From: Chromatiales bacterium
Lineage (GTDB): Bacteria; Pseudomonadota; Gammaproteobacteria; Chromatiales; Chromatiaceae
NCBI GenBank assembly: GCA_022360905.1
Contig: JAKSBX010000156.1
Coordinates: 1 to 64,000, forward strand
Length of the DNA: 64,000 nt
Reading direction: 5' to 3'
Shown: positions 1-8,813 of the stretch, one piece after another
Position numbering within the stretch: the first letter of the stretch is position 1
Layout: the number at the start of each line of letters is the position of its first letter
The notes under the pieces: model-generated
What the model saw: only the letters and a program-made list of their open reading frames with translations
Told to the model about the DNA's origin: nothing
Database searches by the model: none
Program-made: the position numbers and the translations under genes

Positions 1-1461
1 ATTCTCACCCGATCCACCCTTGGTGCTGCGACTCTTGATACCGCTCTGGGTCATATTCGCAGGAAGCCCATAGGGTGGCATCTGATCGGCGTTGTAGACC
101 CGCCCGGTGACGAGCGGCCGATCCGGGTCCCCTTCAAGGAACTCCACCACCACTTCCTGGCCAATCCGTGGAATATGCATGGCACCCCAGTTTTTACCGG
201 CCCACACCTGGGACACCCTTACCCAGCAGGAACTGTTCTCATCGCTGCCCCCATAACGGTCCCAGTGAAATTGAAGCTTCACGCGCCCATACTCATCCGT
301 GTAGATCTCCTCACCGGCCTTACCCACAACCACGGCGGTCTGTGGGCCCTGGACGATCGGTTTCGGCGTGCTACGGACACTGCGGTAGTTCTCTTTGCTC
401 ACGGAACATTTGAATTCGCAGGTAAAAATCGGCTCTTCAGCAATTTCCGGTACCGTTTCAAAGGCGTCGGAATGGAGCACACAGGTCGTGCCGGTGATCA
501 AATACTCTCTGTTCTGATCACCCCGGGGATGCTCAGTCAGGGTAAACAGCCCACCGCTGGCGATACCTCTTGCAATCGCCTCACCTTCAAGCACTTCATG
601 ACCACTCTGGAGCTCTTCAATCCGCTGTCGGGCGTAACTGTCTCCATCTCCCGACTCTTCGTATTCACCCGGATAGTCGAAGATCTCATATTCGGCATGG
701 GAGTGGCTTCGGGGTAGTGGCGCGGTGGCAAACAGATCCGATTTGGGTTTGGTGAAGTTGTAATCCGTGTGGGCGAAACTGCCCGGTTGTACTGACTTGG
801 TAAATTTCCAGGCGTGGATATAGTCCTTCCAGCGGGTACTTCCCTGCTCGCTTTGCGGCAGATAGGGAATCTCGGCGTAGGCTTCGAGCGGACTGTGCGA
901 GCTGTAACCGTCACACAACACCAGGGTATGTTTGCCATCGACATGGGCAATGTAATAATAGATGCCCTCCTGTTCCATCAGGCGACTGACGAAATTAAAA
1001 TCCGTTTCCCGATACTGGACGCAATACTCCCACTCCCGGTATGAGCCGCTCAGCTTGTCTTCAAAATCGCTGAAGCCATTATCCTGAAACACCTCTTTGA
1101 TAATATCCGGGACTTTTTTATTCTGGAAAATGCGGCAATCGGAAGTGCGGGTCAAAAACCACAGCCATGGACGCAGTGTGGCTCGATAGTGGGCGAAATA
1201 GGCAATATGGCCAATCTGGGTGAACTGGCTGACATAGCCATTGAAATACCGCTTTCCGCCGTCCACCAGATCCATCTGCACGGTCATCTGTTTACCCAAC
1301 AGATCATCGTGAGCAATCTCCTCATTGTCGCTCAGCAGATCTACAGTAAACTCAGACAATCGCCCCAACTCCTCTCTCGCCTCCATGCGCAGAATCAGAA
1401 GTTCATCTGGACCCAACGGGGTTTTTATCTGTAACTGCCGGTTACTCTGTGTAAACGCCAT
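1..1461 (-). CDS. vgrG: Type VI secretion tip protein VgrG/TssI (N-terminal part; truncated by left window edge)
   Basis: Minus-strand reading from CAT at 1459-1461 gives MAFTQSNRQLQIKTPLGPDELLILRMEAREELGRLSEFTVDLLS...GYVSQFTQIGHIAYFAHYRATLRPWLWFLTRTSDCRIFQNKKVPDIIKEVF, typical VgrG N-terminus; no stop before the window edge. Confidence 0.93.
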   Translation of the reverse strand, partial: MAFTQSNRQLQIKTPLGPDELLILRMEAREELGRLSEFTVDLLSDNEEIAHDDLLGKQMTVQMDLVDGGKRYFNGYVSQFTQIGHIAYFAHYRATLRPWLWFLTRTSDCRIFQNKKVPDIIKEVFQDNGFSDFEDKLSGSYREWEYCVQYRETDFNFVSRLMEQEGIYYYIAHVDGKHTLVLCDGYSSHSPLEAYAEIPYLPQSEQGSTRWKDYIHAWKFTKSVQPGSFAHTDYNFTKPKSDLFATAPLPRSHSHAEYEIFDYPGEYEESGDGDSYARQRIEELQSGHEVLEGEAIARGIASGGLFTLTEHPRGDQNREYLITGTTCVLHSDAFETVPEIAEEPIFTCEFKCSVSKENYRSVRSTPKPIVQGPQTAVVVGKAGEEIYTDEYGRVKLQFHWDRYGGSDENSSCWVRVSQVWAGKNWGAMHIPRIGQEVVVEFLEGDPDRPLVTGRVYNADQMPPYGLPANMTQSGIKSRSTKGGSGEN

Positions 1462-1877
1462 TCAAGACTCCTACCCAATCGAACAATCATAGCAAAGAAA
1501 AAGGCTCTCTTCTGAAAAGCAGGCTTTAACTTATACCACTAGTGAGTAAACACCCCGGTTCAACATTTTTTTGATCACGGCCAAATCGAGATGGTAATTG
1601 TAGCTATTTGAGATAAAGTATGTGTGTCAGAGCCACTGCGGTCAATGAAATCATGACGGTACTTTGTCACAGGGCTTGGTGTGATCTATCAGACTCATAA
1701 GTGATATCAGCGTGACACCAGACCATTGGTTGTGTTTCGCGCCTTGCAGCCAAAGGCATTTGCTACGGACATCCGGGGACAAAACAAGCCTCTTCTATCA
1801 TGCGTCCATATGAGTCTGTACATACGCCGCAAGACCTGCCTAAATGACAGGATCAGCTTACTTAAGGTGTAGTCGAC

Positions 1878-3263
1878 ATGGCACAACGATTGAATCTATC
1901 GGTTGAACTGGGAAAAAAGCGTCATAGTGGAGATGGCGGCAGCGCCGACAGTCAGCAACTCAAATTCATTCTCTTGGGTTGTTTTTCGGGCACCAGGAAT
2001 TCGTCTGATTCCCACGCCAATACTCACCAGGGCTTACGCCAGGTGGATCTCGACAACTTCGATGCTTTGCTCAGTGAAATACAACCTTCCCTGAAAATTC
2101 GCTTGAGTGACCAGGCTGAACCGCTTCAGCTCAGTTTTACCAGCCTGGATGACTTCCATCCGGACCAGCTCCATCAACAGCTGCCCCAACAGCAGAGTCC
2201 CTCTTCTGATGTGCGCAGAGAGCAGCAACCAGCCAACCCGCGACAGAGTACGTCAACCCGCGATCAGCAGGAGTCAGATCAACAGACTCTATCAAGACTA
2301 TTAGGTAAAGGAACCGTCACGACGCCATCAGCAAGCGGATCCCAAGCAAACCGTACATTGGTTGAATCGGTAGTTGGACGTCTGATAGATGGCTCACTCA
2401 AGCGAGAAGGATCAGAAGACACCAAGCAAGAAACCGATCATTCAGGACCACAAAGGAGTCTACTGAAACGTGTCATCCATCACCCCGAGTTTCAAGCCCT
2501 GGAGTCGAATTGGCGAGGCCTGGACTGGCTGGTTCGAAGTCTGGAATCGGATGAACTGAATACGGTTTTCATTTTTGATATGGCCAGTGACGAGTGGGAT
2601 CTCTTTTCTCAGAATGAATTGGATTTTCCAAAATCAGACTGCTATCGATCACTACTGGAACGTTTCAGCAACGATCATCCATCAGAACAGAAGTTTATTC
2701 TAATATGCGATAAATATTTTAATTCCTCGAGTGGAGATATTCGCCTATTGGAAAGTTTGTCACTACTGGGTAGATCCCTGAACGCCCAACTGATCGCAGC
2801 TAGCTCAGCAACACTTCTCTCGGAGTCGGATTCTGACCCCGATTCGATGAACCAATTGAAAGCCTTTCAACAAAGCGAGGCGGCAGCAAACGTCAGTCTG
2901 GTTCTGCCCCGCATCTTGATGCGAATGCCTTATGGCGAGCAATATGACCCTGTTGAATCCTTCGATTTCGAAGAACTGGACACTGAATGGTCAAACGATG
3001 AACTGCTTTGGGGCAATCCCGGTTATGCGTTGGCGATCCAATTGGCTGCGGATAATCAATCGGATCAGCAGCAGGATGCTGTCGCCTTGGCCGATTGCCC
3101 CTCCTTCGCCTATCGAAAAAACAGTGAAAGCCACCTGCAGCCCTGTACGGAAAGCCTGTTCACCGATCTGCAGTTGGAAACACTGGTTGAGCTTGGAATG
3201 GTCCCAATAGTCGGCAGCCGTCGCAGTAATGTGGTAAAGATACCTTGGTATCGAAGACTATAA
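1878..3263 (+). CDS. T6SS sheath-like composite protein (TssB-like N-terminal segment plus short TssC-like C-terminal segment)
   Basis: 461-aa ORF; VDLDNFDALLSEIQPSLKIRL and LQLSFTSLDDFHPDQL parallel TssB; HPEFQALESNWRGLDWLVRS and LPRILMRMPYGEQYDPVESFDFEE parallel TssC encoded at 5221-6717. Confidence 0.8.
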   Translation: MAQRLNLSVELGKKRHSGDGGSADSQQLKFILLGCFSGTRNSSDSHANTHQGLRQVDLDNFDALLSEIQPSLKIRLSDQAEPLQLSFTSLDDFHPDQLHQQLPQQQSPSSDVRREQQPANPRQSTSTRDQQESDQQTLSRLLGKGTVTTPSASGSQANRTLVESVVGRLIDGSLKREGSEDTKQETDHSGPQRSLLKRVIHHPEFQALESNWRGLDWLVRSLESDELNTVFIFDMASDEWDLFSQNELDFPKSDCYRSLLERFSNDHPSEQKFILICDKYFNSSSGDIRLLESLSLLGRSLNAQLIAASSATLLSESDSDPDSMNQLKAFQQSEAAANVSLVLPRILMRMPYGEQYDPVESFDFEELDTEWSNDELLWGNPGYALAIQLAADNQSDQQQDAVALADCPSFAYRKNSESHLQPCTESLFTDLQLETLVELGMVPIVGSRRSNVVKIPWYRRL

Positions 3264-3545
3264 TGAGTAACGGTGCGAACCATACATGACATAACAGAAC
3301 GGTATCTAACCAGTATTGGGGGTAGTATCAACAACATAGGTTGGTATTATTTCACTACCGTTCACTTATATATCGTGTAGTATCAAGTACAAGGGTTTTG
3401 TGCTAAACCTACCCAATGAAAGGGTAAGATCACAGAACGAAATCACCTGACCAGCCCGTATGGAATCAGGTATCAATAACCAAAATACAAGATTGACAGG
3501 TATGTTTACTTTTTCTATCAACTCAGTTTCAGGTTTGCCGTCGAT

Positions 3546-4604
3546 TTGTTATGCAAACCTTTGGGGGATGCAGGTTTGACAGGCACACTCGACCTTGACC
3601 AACTTCTCAGCGCAGTATCTGAAGAAGAGCCTGCCGGTTCCGATTTAGAGTACGACCCCCTGTTTGGTGAGATGGAAAGAGCTGCCGAAGGTAAGGAAGA
3701 GCAGCAATTCGGCGATACCATCATACCGGCTGAAGACCCGGATTGGCGGGAGCTGAAGAAAAAGTCACTCGAAGTGGCAAGCAAGAGCAGAGATCTGCGG
3801 GCCGCCATTCACCTGACCCGAGCTTTGATTCATACTGACGGCTTTGATGGTCTGGCCGATGGTTTGGCTCTGATCAAAGGCTATCTGGATGGTTACTGGG
3901 AGTCGGTACATCCACAACTCGACCCGGATGACGATAACGATCCAACGCTGAGAATCAATACTCTGATCAATATCTGCGATCCCTTCGACTACCTGGCCGG
4001 CATCAATAAGATCCCGGTGGTCTCTTCCACCGTCATGGGTAAGTTCAGTTACCGGGATATTCAGCTCGCCAACGGTAACCTGCAAACCTCTGATGCAGAT
4101 TCACAGGAGCTTTCCCTCGACCAGATCGATGCGGCATTCCGGGAATCCAGCGACGAGGACAACCAACATATGCTGGACCAGATTACGGCTTCAGCAGAGA
4201 CTGTGGTGGGTATTGAGTCCCGCCTCAACGAGCTGGTCGGCGTTGACCAGGCACCAAATCTCAGCGCCCTTGTCGAGCTGCTGAAAGAGATTTCCAATGA
4301 AGTGGCACAACGCTGCGGGCTGGAAAGTGCCTCCGAAACAGCAGAAACGGCAGCCGACGGCTCCGTAGCGTCGCTACAGAACCAACCAGCGGCACCAGGC
4401 TCGATCAACAATCGCGATGACGTCATCAAGACGCTCGAACGCATTACTCAATATTACGAGAAAAATGAACCATCCAGTCCGATCCCACTGTTACTCGACC
4501 GGGCAAAGCGATTGGTGAAAATGGACTTTTACGAGATTGTCCAGGACCTCGCACCAGGTGGTTCTTCTCATTTCGATTTCCTGTGGAAACAGGAAGATAG
4601 ATAG
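3546..4604 (+). CDS. tssA: Type VI secretion protein TssA (ImpA N-terminal family)
   Basis: LDLDQLLSAVSEEEPAGSDLEYDPLFGEME plus C-terminal RDDVIKTLERITQYYEKNEPSSPIPLLLDRAKRLV; start is TTG, TTG at 3576 is an alternative start. Confidence 0.9.
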   Translation: MLCKPLGDAGLTGTLDLDQLLSAVSEEEPAGSDLEYDPLFGEMERAAEGKEEQQFGDTIIPAEDPDWRELKKKSLEVASKSRDLRAAIHLTRALIHTDGFDGLADGLALIKGYLDGYWESVHPQLDPDDDNDPTLRINTLINICDPFDYLAGINKIPVVSSTVMGKFSYRDIQLANGNLQTSDADSQELSLDQIDAAFRESSDEDNQHMLDQITASAETVVGIESRLNELVGVDQAPNLSALVELLKEISNEVAQRCGLESASETAETAADGSVASLQNQPAAPGSINNRDDVIKTLERITQYYEKNEPSSPIPLLLDRAKRLVKMDFYEIVQDLAPGGSSHFDFLWKQEDR

Positions 4605-4686
4605 GTCGAGGATCCGGGCATAAGCCCTTGATTAGATAACAAACATACCGATTAAGGTACAGAGCACATTAATAGAGAGGTAGACC

Positions 4687-5217
4687 GTGGCAAAAGAGAG
4701 CAGCCAGAAGTTCATAGCCCGAAACCGAGCCCCCAGGGTACAGATAGAGTATGACGTGGAACTCTATGGTGCTGAAAAAATGATTCAATTGCCCTTCATC
4801 ATGGGCGTTATGGCAGACCTCTCGGGAAAACCCGAAGAGGCACTACCCCCTGTCGCCGATCGCAAGATGTTGGAAATCGATGTGGATAACTTCGATGAAA
4901 GGCTCAAAGCCATGAAACCCCGTACCGCATTCAGGGTGCCCAACACGCTGACCGGTGAGGGCAACATCAGCGTCGACATTACCTTTGAAAGTATGGATGA
5001 CTTCTCACCCGCTGCGGTCGCCAAAAAGGTCGGCGCGCTGCGCCAACTGCTGGATGCACGTACCCAACTGGCCAATCTGCTGACCTATATGGATGGCAAG
5101 GCCGGTGCGGAAGAGCTGATTACCAAGGCCTTGAACGATCCAACCCTGCTTCAATCCCTTGCCTCTTCCCCCAACCCTGACGATGCATCATCTGAAGATT
5201 CAACCGGCGAGGAGTAA
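4687..5217 (+). CDS. tssB: T6SS contractile sheath small subunit TssB
   Basis: KFIARNRAPRVQIEYDVELYGAEKMIQLPFIMGVMADLSGKPEEALPPVADRKMLEIDVDNFDERLK. Confidence 0.97.
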   Translation: MAKESSQKFIARNRAPRVQIEYDVELYGAEKMIQLPFIMGVMADLSGKPEEALPPVADRKMLEIDVDNFDERLKAMKPRTAFRVPNTLTGEGNISVDITFESMDDFSPAAVAKKVGALRQLLDARTQLANLLTYMDGKAGAEELITKALNDPTLLQSLASSPNPDDASSEDSTGEE

Positions 5218-5220
5218 AAG

Positions 5221-6717
5221 ATGGCTGAAACAGATACCCAACAAACAGCGGGCGAAGCGACAGAAAGCGTAGCACCGGATGAATTTTCAGCGCTGCTGCA
5301 ACAGGAGTTCAAACCGAAGACCGAGCGCACCAAGGAAGCCGTTACCAGCGCGGTGCAAACCCTTGCCGAGCAGGTCCTGAAAGAGACCGGCACCATCTCG
5401 GATGATGCGGTTGAGACGATTGAGGGGATCATCGCTGAAATCGACAAAAAGCTCACCGAGCAGGTCAACCTGATCCTCCATCATGAGGATTTTCAGCAAC
5501 TCGAAGGCAGCTGGCGCGGACTGCACCATCTGGTCAACAACACCGAGACCGATGAGATGCTGAAGATCAGGGTCATGAACATCTCGAAAAAAGAGCTGGG
5601 CAAGAACCTGAAAAAATTCAAAGGTACCGCCTGGGATCAAAGCCCGATATTCAAAAAGGTCTACGAGGAAGAGTATGGCCAGTTCGGTGGTGAACCATAC
5701 GGCTGCCTGGTAGGTGACTACCATTTCGATCACTCGCCACCGGATGTCGAGCTGCTCAACGGCATGGCACAAATTGCCGCTTCCGCACATGCGCCGTTCA
5801 TCGCCGGGGCAGCACCTACCGTCATGCAGATGGATTCCTGGCAGGAGCTGTCAAACCCCAGGGACCTGACCAAAATATTCCAGACACCGGAGTTCGCATC
5901 CTGGCGTTCTCTCAGAGAGTCCGACGATTCCCGATATATCGGTCTGGCGATGCCGAGATTCCTCTCTCGCCTGCCCTATGGAGCGAAGACCGATCCTGTG
6001 GAAGAGTTCGATTTCGAAGAGGACACGGAAGGTGCGGATCACAACAAGTACACCTGGTCCAACTCGGCTTATGCCATGGCCGTTAATATCAATCGTGCCT
6101 TCAAACTGTATGGTTGGACAACAAGAATCCGCGGTGTGGAATCAGGCGGTTCCGTCGAAGGACTGCCTACTCACACCTTCCCCACCGATGACGGTGGTGT
6201 GGATATGAAATGCCCTACTGAGATCGCCATATCCGATCGACGTGAGGCCGAATTGGCAAAAAATGGCTTCATGCCGTTGTTGCACCGTAAAAATTCCGAC
6301 TTTGCCGCCTTTATCGGCGCGCAATCACTACAAAAACCTTCGGAATATGACGATCCTGACGCAACAGCCAATGCGAATTTAGCTGCCCGATTGCCCTATC
6401 TGTTCGCCAGTTGCCGCTTCGCACACTACTTGAAATGTATTGTGCGTGACAAGATAGGCTCATTCAAAGAGCGTGATGACATGGAAAAATGGCTAAACAA
6501 ATGGATTATGAACTATGTCGAACCGAACCCGGCGACAGCTTCAGAAGAAGACAAAGCACGTAAACCGCTCGCAGCGGCAGAAGTGGTTGTCGCTGAAGTT
6601 GAGGGGAATCCAGGATACTACACTTCAAAGTTTTTCCTGCGCCCCCACTATCAACTGGAAGGTTTGACAGTCTCGTTACGTCTGGTCTCTAAGCTGCCAT
6701 CTGAAAAAACAGCTTAG
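5221..6717 (+). CDS. tssC: T6SS contractile sheath large subunit TssC
   Basis: HEDFQQLEGSWRGLHHLVNNTETDEMLKIRVMNISKKEL; MPRFLSRLPYGAKTDPVEEFDFEE; C-terminal VEGNPGYYTSKFFLRPHYQLEGLTVSLRLVSKLP. Confidence 0.98.
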   Translation: MAETDTQQTAGEATESVAPDEFSALLQQEFKPKTERTKEAVTSAVQTLAEQVLKETGTISDDAVETIEGIIAEIDKKLTEQVNLILHHEDFQQLEGSWRGLHHLVNNTETDEMLKIRVMNISKKELGKNLKKFKGTAWDQSPIFKKVYEEEYGQFGGEPYGCLVGDYHFDHSPPDVELLNGMAQIAASAHAPFIAGAAPTVMQMDSWQELSNPRDLTKIFQTPEFASWRSLRESDDSRYIGLAMPRFLSRLPYGAKTDPVEEFDFEEDTEGADHNKYTWSNSAYAMAVNINRAFKLYGWTTRIRGVESGGSVEGLPTHTFPTDDGGVDMKCPTEIAISDRREAELAKNGFMPLLHRKNSDFAAFIGAQSLQKPSEYDDPDATANANLAARLPYLFASCRFAHYLKCIVRDKIGSFKERDDMEKWLNKWIMNYVEPNPATASEEDKARKPLAAAEVVVAEVEGNPGYYTSKFFLRPHYQLEGLTVSLRLVSKLPSEKTA

Positions 6718-6751
6718 TACCAAAAATCTCACTTATTTGGAGGAATAAATC

Positions 6752-7237
6752 ATGGCAGTTGATATGTTTATGAAGATCGATGGCATCGATGGCGAAAGTA
6801 CCGATGACCAACACAAAGGCTGGATTGAGTTGGTCAGTGTCAATCATGGCGTGACACAACCCACATCCGGAGCCAGCGGCACGGGTGGCCGTACTGGTGG
6901 ACGAGCCGACTTCGAACCCTTTACCGCAATGAAGGAGGTCGATAAAGGCACACCGGATCTGAATATAAAGTGCGCCAAGGGTGAGCACATTCCGAAGATT
7001 GAAGTCCATCTTTGTGAAGCCGCCGGGGACAAGCACATTTTCATGAAATACACCATGGAAAATGTAATCGTTCAGGCGGTCATGCCGAGCTGCAGTAAAG
7101 GTGACATCAAGCCTATTGAAACCGTAAGCTTCGCCTATGGCAAAATCAAATGGGAGTACACAGAACTGGGTCAAGACGGTAAACCAGGCGGTTCAACCGA
7201 CAGAACCTGGAATTTGGAAACCAACAAGCAGGATTGA
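6752..7237 (+). CDS. hcp: T6SS tube protein Hcp/TssD
   Basis: MAVDMFMKIDGIDGESTDDQHKGWIELVSVNHGVTQP...; typical 161-aa Hcp. Confidence 0.97.
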   Translation: MAVDMFMKIDGIDGESTDDQHKGWIELVSVNHGVTQPTSGASGTGGRTGGRADFEPFTAMKEVDKGTPDLNIKCAKGEHIPKIEVHLCEAAGDKHIFMKYTMENVIVQAVMPSCSKGDIKPIETVSFAYGKIKWEYTELGQDGKPGGSTDRTWNLETNKQD

Positions 7238-7264
7238 TCCTTGCACAGGACAGTGCTTCAACAC

Positions 7265-7298
7265 ACCCATCTCTCATGCACGATGAGAGATGGGTTTT
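7265..7298 (+). terminator. Rho-independent terminator/attenuator between hcp and tagJ
   Basis: Perfect 12-bp stem cccatctctcat / atgagagatggg with loop gcacg, followed by TTTT. Confidence 0.75.
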
Positions 7299-7459
7299 GA
7301 ATGCAGAAAGGTTATTCGTTGCACAGATCAGACAGACATAGGAGACGTTTAATTTCAGTAACATCGTGCTGATCCGCTCTACATTGATCTGCAGACAGCA
7401 GTAACTTTGTTCTAGAGATATTGCAGATTGCCTCAAAACACAGAGAAGACAAAAACACC

Positions 7460-8272
7460 ATGACGGGCGCAAAAGAACTATTACAACAAGGCCAACTAGA
7501 TCAGGCTTTGGAAACACTACAGCAGTCGATACGCAACGCACCTTCAGACACCAAGCTGCGAGTCTTCCTGTTTCAGCTGCTCTGCGTGATGGGCGCCTGG
7601 GAACGGGCACTGAGTCAGTTGCAGGTTGCTGGTGACATGGACTCACTCAATCTACCCATGGCCCAGACCTATCGTGAAGCCATTCGCTGTGAACTGTTCC
7701 GACAGGAAGTCTTTAGTGGTGACAAATCACCACTGATTTTCGGCGATCCCCCGGAATGGACAGCGTTTCTCGTGGAGGCACTGAAGCATTCCGGTAAAGG
7801 GGAATACAGCCAAGCTGAAAGCTTGCGCAACCAGGCGTTTGAACTGGCACCCACCACACCCGGCACAATCGACGGGCAGGCTTTCGAATGGATTGCCGAT
7901 GCGGACTCGCGTCTCGGCCCTATGATGGAAGCCATAGTCAACGGCCGCTACTATTGGATCCCCATGCAGCGCCTGAAAAAAGTAACGATGGAGGCACCAG
8001 AAGATCTGCGGGACATGGTCTGGACACCGGCCCAGCTGACCTTTGAAAATGAGGGTGAAGCCGTGGCGCTGATCCCAAGCCGTTATCCTGGTACCGAGCA
8101 TGCAACGGAGCCGGCACTCAAGCTTTCTCACAAAACAGAGTGGCAGACACCGGTCGAAGGTGTCTACCTTGGAGTTGGCCAACGGATGCTGGCCACCGAC
8201 CAGGATGATTACCCCTTACTCAATGTCAGGGAGATACAATTCCAATCCGCAACGGACAGCGAAACTGAATGA
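7460..8272 (+). CDS. tagJ: T6SS accessory protein TagJ (ImpE family)
   Basis: AKELLQQGQLDQALETLQQSIRNAPSDTKLRVFLFQLLCVMGAWERALSQL; ATG at 7460 (ORF track begins upstream at 7421). Confidence 0.9.
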   Translation: MTGAKELLQQGQLDQALETLQQSIRNAPSDTKLRVFLFQLLCVMGAWERALSQLQVAGDMDSLNLPMAQTYREAIRCELFRQEVFSGDKSPLIFGDPPEWTAFLVEALKHSGKGEYSQAESLRNQAFELAPTTPGTIDGQAFEWIADADSRLGPMMEAIVNGRYYWIPMQRLKKVTMEAPEDLRDMVWTPAQLTFENEGEAVALIPSRYPGTEHATEPALKLSHKTEWQTPVEGVYLGVGQRMLATDQDDYPLLNVREIQFQSATDSETE

Positions 8273-8298
8273 GTCAATGAGGCGGAGATACCACTCAG

Positions 8299-8811
8299 TT
8301 GAAGGCCAGTAACCAACAACAGCTGCAACCATCCCTGCTTGACCGGTTGATCGACGATGAACCCGGCAAGACGAAAGAGTCCCAGGATAAGCGGGTCATT
8401 TCCATGCGCCGTCTGCGTCAATCCGTTTTACGCGACCTGGCCTGGTTGATGAATACCACCAATCTGGAAACCACCGAGGATTTGGAGGCTTACCCGGAAG
8501 TCGGCCACTCGGTCCTCAACTATGGCTTGGCAGAGCTTTCCGGGCATCTGGTTTCCGGCCTGGATTTAAACCGATTGGAGAGGATGGTGCGCCAAGCAGT
8601 TCAGGATTTCGAGCCGCGCATTATGCCCAATTCAGTTAAAGTACGTTCGGTCCGGGATGCCAGTAAGGAGAGCCACAATCAACTGATGTTCGAGATCGAA
8701 GGACAACTCTGGGCGGTACCCACTCCGACACACCTGTTGATCAAAACCCAGATAGACCTCGAAGAGGGTGGTGTAACCCTTGCTGACGCGTTTAGCACGG
8801 GCATGGAGTAA
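8299..8811 (+). CDS. tssE: T6SS baseplate subunit TssE (gp25-like)
   Basis: QPSLLDRLIDDEPGK...SMRRLRQSVLRDLAWLMNTTNLE..YPEVGHSVLNYGLAELSG; TTG start. Confidence 0.93.
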   Translation: MKASNQQQLQPSLLDRLIDDEPGKTKESQDKRVISMRRLRQSVLRDLAWLMNTTNLETTEDLEAYPEVGHSVLNYGLAELSGHLVSGLDLNRLERMVRQAVQDFEPRIMPNSVKVRSVRDASKESHNQLMFEIEGQLWAVPTPTHLLIKTQIDLEEGGVTLADAFSTGME

Positions 8812-8813
8812 TC

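Noticed and set aside
175-717. 180-aa plus-strand ORF in vgrG
   Set aside because: Antisense to VgrG, which reads continuously on the minus strand
3264-3545. Repeated gtagtatcaa words upstream of tssA
   Set aside because: Only two short copies; may be regulatory but not distinguishable from chance
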